A program made the position numbers and the translations under genes. From positions 62,001 to 126,000 of the forward strand of contig VIQU02000001.1 in NCBI GenBank assembly GCA_010206225.2: a DNA stretch of 64,000 bases. The letters run 5' to 3'. How positions within the stretch are numbered: position 1 is the first letter of the stretch; every line of letters starts with the position of its first letter. Positions 60,615 to 64,000 of this stretch are shown here, in pieces. The notes under the pieces are model-generated. The model was not told the origin of the DNA. It saw only the letters and a list, made by a program, of their open reading frames with translations, and made no database searches. This DNA is from Lachnospiraceae bacterium MD308 (GTDB lineage Bacteria; Bacillota; Clostridia; Lachnospirales; Lachnospiraceae).

Positions 60615-61529
60615 ATGTCTTCTGTAATTATGACAGATTCCCTTACAAAACAATACGGCGAGAAGGCAGTTGTCAATAAACTTGACCTGAAAGTCCCGTC
60701 CGGAAGCATCTATGGCTTCTTAGGACCGAATGGCGCCGGAAAATCTACTACCCTAAAGCTTCTTTTAGGACTGATCAAACCCACGGAAGGTCACATGAAA
60801 CTCTTAGGACGGGAGGTGAACACGGAAAACCGTCTTGCAATCCTCTCACAGACCGGTTCCCTCATCGAATCTCCTGCCTATTACGGACATCTGAGCGGAA
60901 AAGAAAATCTCCGTATCGTCTGTACTCTAAAAGATGTTCCCTTTAAAGAAATTGACAGAGTTTTAGAGATCGTCCGTATGACCAAGCAGCAGAATAAGAA
61001 AGTCTCCAAATATTCTCTCGGCATGAAGCAGCGATTAGGTCTTGCCGCCGCTTTACTTGGAGCTCCCAAGCTTTTACTTCTGGATGAACCTACCAACGGC
61101 CTTGATCCTGCCGGCATTCAGGAGATGAGAGAACTGATTTGTTCTCTTCCAGAACAATATGGTATGTCCGTCGTAGTATCCAGCCATCTATTAAGCGAGA
61201 TAGACCAGATGGCTACTCATGCCGGCATCATCGACCATGGGCAGCTTATCTTTCAGGACAGTCTGAGTTCTCTCCATGAACATAGCAAAAGCAGAATCAT
61301 CCTGCACACGGACAATGACTCCGAAGCCTTAAAAATACTGAAGCAGTTAAACATCCCTGCCATACGAAAAGATGGTTCTCTCCTGCTTAAAGTACAGCAG
61401 GATGCCCTCGTCGCAAAGACGATCGCATCTCTTGTTCATGGCGGCATCGGGATACTCAGAGTTTATGAACAACAGATGAGTCTCGAGGATATCTTCCTCC
61501 ATCTGACCGGAAAGCAGGTGAGCCTGTGA
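60615..61529 (+). CDS. Lantibiotic/bacitracin-immunity type ABC transporter ATPase (LanF/BcrA-like)
   Basis: 304 residues. Walker A FLGPNGAGKSTTLKLLLGLI, signature YSLGMKQRLGLAAALLGAPK and Walker B LLLLDEPTNGLDPAGIQEMR, with the LanF/BcrA-like FTK-style C-terminal extension. AAAAGGAGG precedes the ATG. It heads an ATPase-permease-permease unit of the immunity type; no precursor peptide or modification gene is nearby, so defence against foreign peptides is more likely than self-immunity. Confidence 0.9.
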   Translation: MSSVIMTDSLTKQYGEKAVVNKLDLKVPSGSIYGFLGPNGAGKSTTLKLLLGLIKPTEGHMKLLGREVNTENRLAILSQTGSLIESPAYYGHLSGKENLRIVCTLKDVPFKEIDRVLEIVRMTKQQNKKVSKYSLGMKQRLGLAAALLGAPKLLLLDEPTNGLDPAGIQEMRELICSLPEQYGMSVVVSSHLLSEIDQMATHAGIIDHGQLIFQDSLSSLHEHSKSRIILHTDNDSEALKILKQLNIPAIRKDGSLLLKVQQDALVAKTIASLVHGGIGILRVYEQQMSLEDIFLHLTGKQVSL

Positions 61530-62290
61530 ATTCATCTACAATACGCGAACTGAGGGCGGAACAGAAAAAAACACGTCACAGAAAAGTATGGCTTGTCCCC
61601 CTGGGATTCTTCTTCTTTGAAGTCATCTGGATGCTGTGGCAGTTGTCATCCATCAAAGAAGAAGAGCGTATCACGGGATATCTTATGCTTTTTTACCAGC
61701 TTCCGCTCATGAATACGATCATTCTGCCCACTATGATCTCTGTCATTGCCAGCCGGCTCTGCGATATGGAGATCAAAGGAGACACTTTGAAACTTCTTTA
61801 TACTTTGCAGCGTCCTTCTTCATTCTTTGACTGCAAATTTATTGCAGGCATAAAATATCTGCTCTGCTTTACCATTGGGCACGGCATTCTGATTCCTATC
61901 GCCGGACGGATCTTCCATTTTGGAAATCCGCTGAAAGTCTCTATGCTTGCCGCATATCTGGCCGTCATGCTTTGTACAGGTATGATTCTATCTGCCATAC
62001 AGCAGACATTATCCCTGATGTCGAACAGCCAGATCATGCCTCTCGCCGCAGGACTTGCCGGTTCTTTTTTAGGACTGTTTTCCTTATTTTTTCCGGCTCC
62101 TGCGGCAAGGCTTATCATCTGGGGATACTTTGCCGCATTCCCCTGTGTGAAAATGAACTGGGACCGCCAGGCAAGAATCACGGAATTTTACGAAGTTCCA
62201 TTTCCCCTGTCAGGATTTTTCATATTCGCCGTAACAGGTATACTGATTTTCATCATATGCAGAACCGTCGCCGTAAAAAAGGAGGTATAG
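61526..62290 (+). CDS. LanE/MutE-type immunity permease
   Basis: 254 residues from a GTG at 61526 overlapping the ATPase stop. Six helices are visible, including KVWLVPLGFFFFEVIWMLWQ and LAAYLAVMLCTGMILSAIQQ. The first half (DMEIKGDTLKLLYTLQRPSS) is typical of the MutE/EpiE immunity permeases. It works with the next permease and the ATPase. Confidence 0.85.
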   Translation: MNSSTIRELRAEQKKTRHRKVWLVPLGFFFFEVIWMLWQLSSIKEEERITGYLMLFYQLPLMNTIILPTMISVIASRLCDMEIKGDTLKLLYTLQRPSSFFDCKFIAGIKYLLCFTIGHGILIPIAGRIFHFGNPLKVSMLAAYLAVMLCTGMILSAIQQTLSLMSNSQIMPLAAGLAGSFLGLFSLFFPAPAARLIIWGYFAAFPCVKMNWDRQARITEFYEVPFPLSGFFIFAVTGILIFIICRTVAVKKEV

Positions 62291-62292
62291 AC

Positions 62293-63027
62293 ATGTTACT
62301 CAGATGCATCCGCGCGGAAATGAGGAAACTGAAATCTTCCATTCTATTTCCCGCCTGTATAATTATTCCGGTCATTCCTACTGTCATGGGAACTTTTAAT
62401 TACCTGCAGAACATCGGAATCTTAAAGGATCAGTGGTACTCACTTTGGACACAGCACACTCTGTTCTACTCAACATTCTTCTATGCGCCCCTGATCGCCC
62501 TTTACTGCTCTTATATGTGGCGGTTAGAGCACCGCAGCAACAACTGGAACGTTTTTATGACAGCCCCTGTTCCCATCTCCTGCCTGTACTTTGGAAAGCT
62601 TACCGTTATCTTTTTCGTTGCGCTGATCACACAAGGCTGGGTAGGAATCCTCTATCTCATTGCCGGAAAGCTGGCGGGGCTTCCCGGATTGTGTCCGGCG
62701 GAAGTTCTCTTCTGGCTGTTGAGAGGGACGCTCGCCGCGATTGCAGTCGGAGCACTCCAGCTTCTATTGTCCATGTTCATCCGAAGTTTCTCCATCCCAA
62801 TCGGTATCGCCCTTGCAGGAGGTGTCATAGGAATGCTCATATCTAATGAAGGGTTTGGCATATACTGGCCTTACAGTCTTGTGCTCATGGGTATGAATTC
62901 TAACAAATCAGCCGACGTCTTATCCGGAAACAGTCTGCTGTTTGTGCTATCCGCCGTACTGTATTTCCTGCTGTTCTATCTGATCGCTGTCAGGATTCTG
63001 AAAACCAGAGACATTCGGACTATGTAA
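62293..63027 (+). CDS. LanG/MutG-type immunity permease
   Basis: 244 residues from ATG 62293, AGGAGG upstream; the longer open frame starting at 61972 overlaps the previous gene and is rejected. MLLRCIRAEMRKLKSSILFP is the usual LanG start, and WRLEHRSNNWNVFMTAPVPI the conserved cytoplasmic region. About six helices. Third member of the transporter. Confidence 0.87.
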   Translation: MLLRCIRAEMRKLKSSILFPACIIIPVIPTVMGTFNYLQNIGILKDQWYSLWTQHTLFYSTFFYAPLIALYCSYMWRLEHRSNNWNVFMTAPVPISCLYFGKLTVIFFVALITQGWVGILYLIAGKLAGLPGLCPAEVLFWLLRGTLAAIAVGALQLLLSMFIRSFSIPIGIALAGGVIGMLISNEGFGIYWPYSLVLMGMNSNKSADVLSGNSLLFVLSAVLYFLLFYLIAVRILKTRDIRTM

Positions 63028-63048
63028 TCACTGAACCTTAAGGAAAAG

Positions 63049-63083
63049 AAAGGGACTCCCGGCCTTTGCCGGACAGTCCCTTT
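63049..63083. terminator. Terminator after the immunity transporter
   Basis: AAAGGGACT and AGTCCCTTT with an inner CGGC/GCCG stem, then T-rich on both strands. It serves the transporter and the convergent hybrid kinase. Confidence 0.8.
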
Positions 63084-63105
63084 TTCCTGTCTCAATTTTA
63101 CGATT

Positions 63106-64000
63106 TTACTTCATATACTTTTCTAGCTGGCGGACAGCCTCTTGAACATCAATCGGCTTCGCAATATGGGCATTCATGCCGCATGCAAGACAATGCTTGA
63201 TGTCCTCTGAAAATGCATCCGCAGTCATGGCGATGATCGGAATATCGGAATCCATCCTTCCAAGAGAACGGATCTTTTCTGTCGCTTCATAGCCGTTCAT
63301 GATCGGCATCCGGATATCCATCAGAATCGCATCATAGTATCCCGGATCGGACTGTTCAAATATCTCTACACAGACTTGTCCGTTCTCCGCCCGGTCAATG
63401 GTCAGATTCAGTTCTCCGAAAAGTTCCTCCGCAATCTCCCAGTTCAGGTCATTATCCTCCGCCAGAAGTATTCTTCTTCCCTCAAAATCCTTTGATTCTT
63501 CCTCCGGGTTCTGCTCTCCTCCTTCAGAAATCCCGGCATATTTTCTCAATCCGTAATACAGCGTAGACTTAAACAACGGTTTGCTAATAAAGCCGTTGAT
63601 TCCCACTCCGCGCGCTTCCTCCTCTATATCACTCCAATCATAGGCGGATATGAGAAGAATCGGAATATCATCGCCCATCTTCTTACGTATCACATTCGCC
63701 GTCTTAATACCGTTCATGCCCGGAAGCTTCCAGTCCAAAAGAATAATATGGTAATCATTATGCTGTCTGTGTCTCTTTTCCGTCATCAAGACAGCGGTCT
63801 CCCCGTCAAGAGTCCAGTCCGCATGTACGCCGATCGCCTTCAAAGACTCAGCAGTGGTGCGGCAGAGCTGCTCATCATCATCTACCACAAGCATATTCCA
63901 CTCCGGCAGAATCATATCTTCTTCCTGCACAACAGCACGCTCCAGCTCCAGTTCAACATGGAATTCCGTCCCTTTTCCATGCTCACTCTTCACGTCGATC
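63106..64000 (-). CDS. Hybrid sensor kinase/response regulator, C-terminal part (cut by window edge)
   Basis: The frame is open at the right edge. Its start DVKSEHGKGTEFHVELELER is the end of a kinase ATPase domain, followed by two receiver domains: WNMLVVDDDEQLCRTTAESL with Asp in ILLDWKLPGMNG, and RILLAEDNDLNWEIAEELFG with Asp in AILMDIRMPIMNGYEATEKI. The final part ends HCLACGMNAHIAKPIDVQEA. It is a multi-step phosphorelay protein. Input domain and kinase core are outside the window. Confidence 0.88.
   Translation of the reverse strand, partial: IDVKSEHGKGTEFHVELELERAVVQEEDMILPEWNMLVVDDDEQLCRTTAESLKAIGVHADWTLDGETAVLMTEKRHRQHNDYHIILLDWKLPGMNGIKTANVIRKKMGDDIPILLISAYDWSDIEEEARGVGINGFISKPLFKSTLYYGLRKYAGISEGGEQNPEEESKDFEGRRILLAEDNDLNWEIAEELFGELNLTIDRAENGQVCVEIFEQSDPGYYDAILMDIRMPIMNGYEATEKIRSLGRMDSDIPIIAMTADAFSEDIKHCLACGMNAHIAKPIDVQEAVRQLEKYMK

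Noticed and set aside
61972-62292. N-terminal extension of the LanG-like permease
   Set aside because: The extension overlaps the LanE-like gene out of frame; AGGAGG marks ATG 62293 as the start.
60615-63027. Lantibiotic biosynthesis cluster
   Set aside because: Only the immunity-type transporter is present. No precursor peptide, LanM/LanB/LanC or protease was found on either strand nearby.

Overview
The window looks like the chromosome of an endospore-forming gut Clostridium of the Lachnospiraceae type. It carries spoIVA, moderate GC (judged by eye), dense AGGAGG ribosome binding sites, and Firmicutes gene neighbourhoods such as der-plsY-gpsA-spoIVA and tgt-yajC. There is also a lantibiotic-immunity type ABC transporter and a TnpB-like protein. 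I saw no rRNA, tRNA or CRISPR array. Most genes are on the minus strand. All assignments are from reading the sequence; no database search was run.

Layout, left to right. 1-2217: end of a glutamine-dependent NAD synthetase, hslO and a SAM methyltransferase. 2232-7631: an MMPL-family exporter with a heptad-repeat partner, divergent from a TetR regulator; four 13-bp palindromes overlap both promoters. 7656-10589: a GntR/ABC operon whose third permease is broken at an 11-G tract, with a HicB-like antitoxin behind it. 10690-12389: ilvE and a GtrA protein. 12531-18411: spoIVA, gpsA, plsY, der and a DUF512 protein. 18605-21290: PRPP synthetase and a polysaccharide deacetylase. 21451-28341: leuB-ilvD-ilvB-serC-serA, for branched-chain amino acids and serine.

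28535-42748 is the most interesting region. A roughly 13-kb minus-strand surface-polymer locus holds three CDP-glycerol-transferase-like enzymes, a TagD-like cytidylyltransferase, a GT32 glycosyltransferase, an AsnB-like amidotransferase fragment protein, and an epimerase/cytidylyltransferase/dehydrogenase trio that could make a CDP-pentitol. It is preceded by a TnpB-like protein in which all three RuvC catalytic acidic positions appear replaced, followed by a structured non-coding stretch. Upstream of that is a 1.4-kb segment bounded by 27-bp inverted sites. The segment encodes a frameshifted tyrosine recombinase and holds an outward promoter that now points away from the locus. I read this as a phase-variable (invertible promoter) switch combined with a possible RNA-guided, nuclease-dead regulator.

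42816-50911: nucleoside salvage (deoD, a membrane protein, cdd), a probable type I toxin-antitoxin pair (26-aa holin-like peptide plus convergent RNA), glycogen phosphorylase, yajC, tgt and an L,D-transpeptidase. 51164-56715: aroC, then a polyamine operon (XRE-cupin regulator, potA, potB and a PotC-PotD fusion). 56727-63027: an HD hydrolase, a small unknown ORF, a two-component system, an XRE regulator and a LanFEG-like immunity transporter whose promoter carries three tandem 11-bp repeats. The window ends inside a hybrid histidine kinase.
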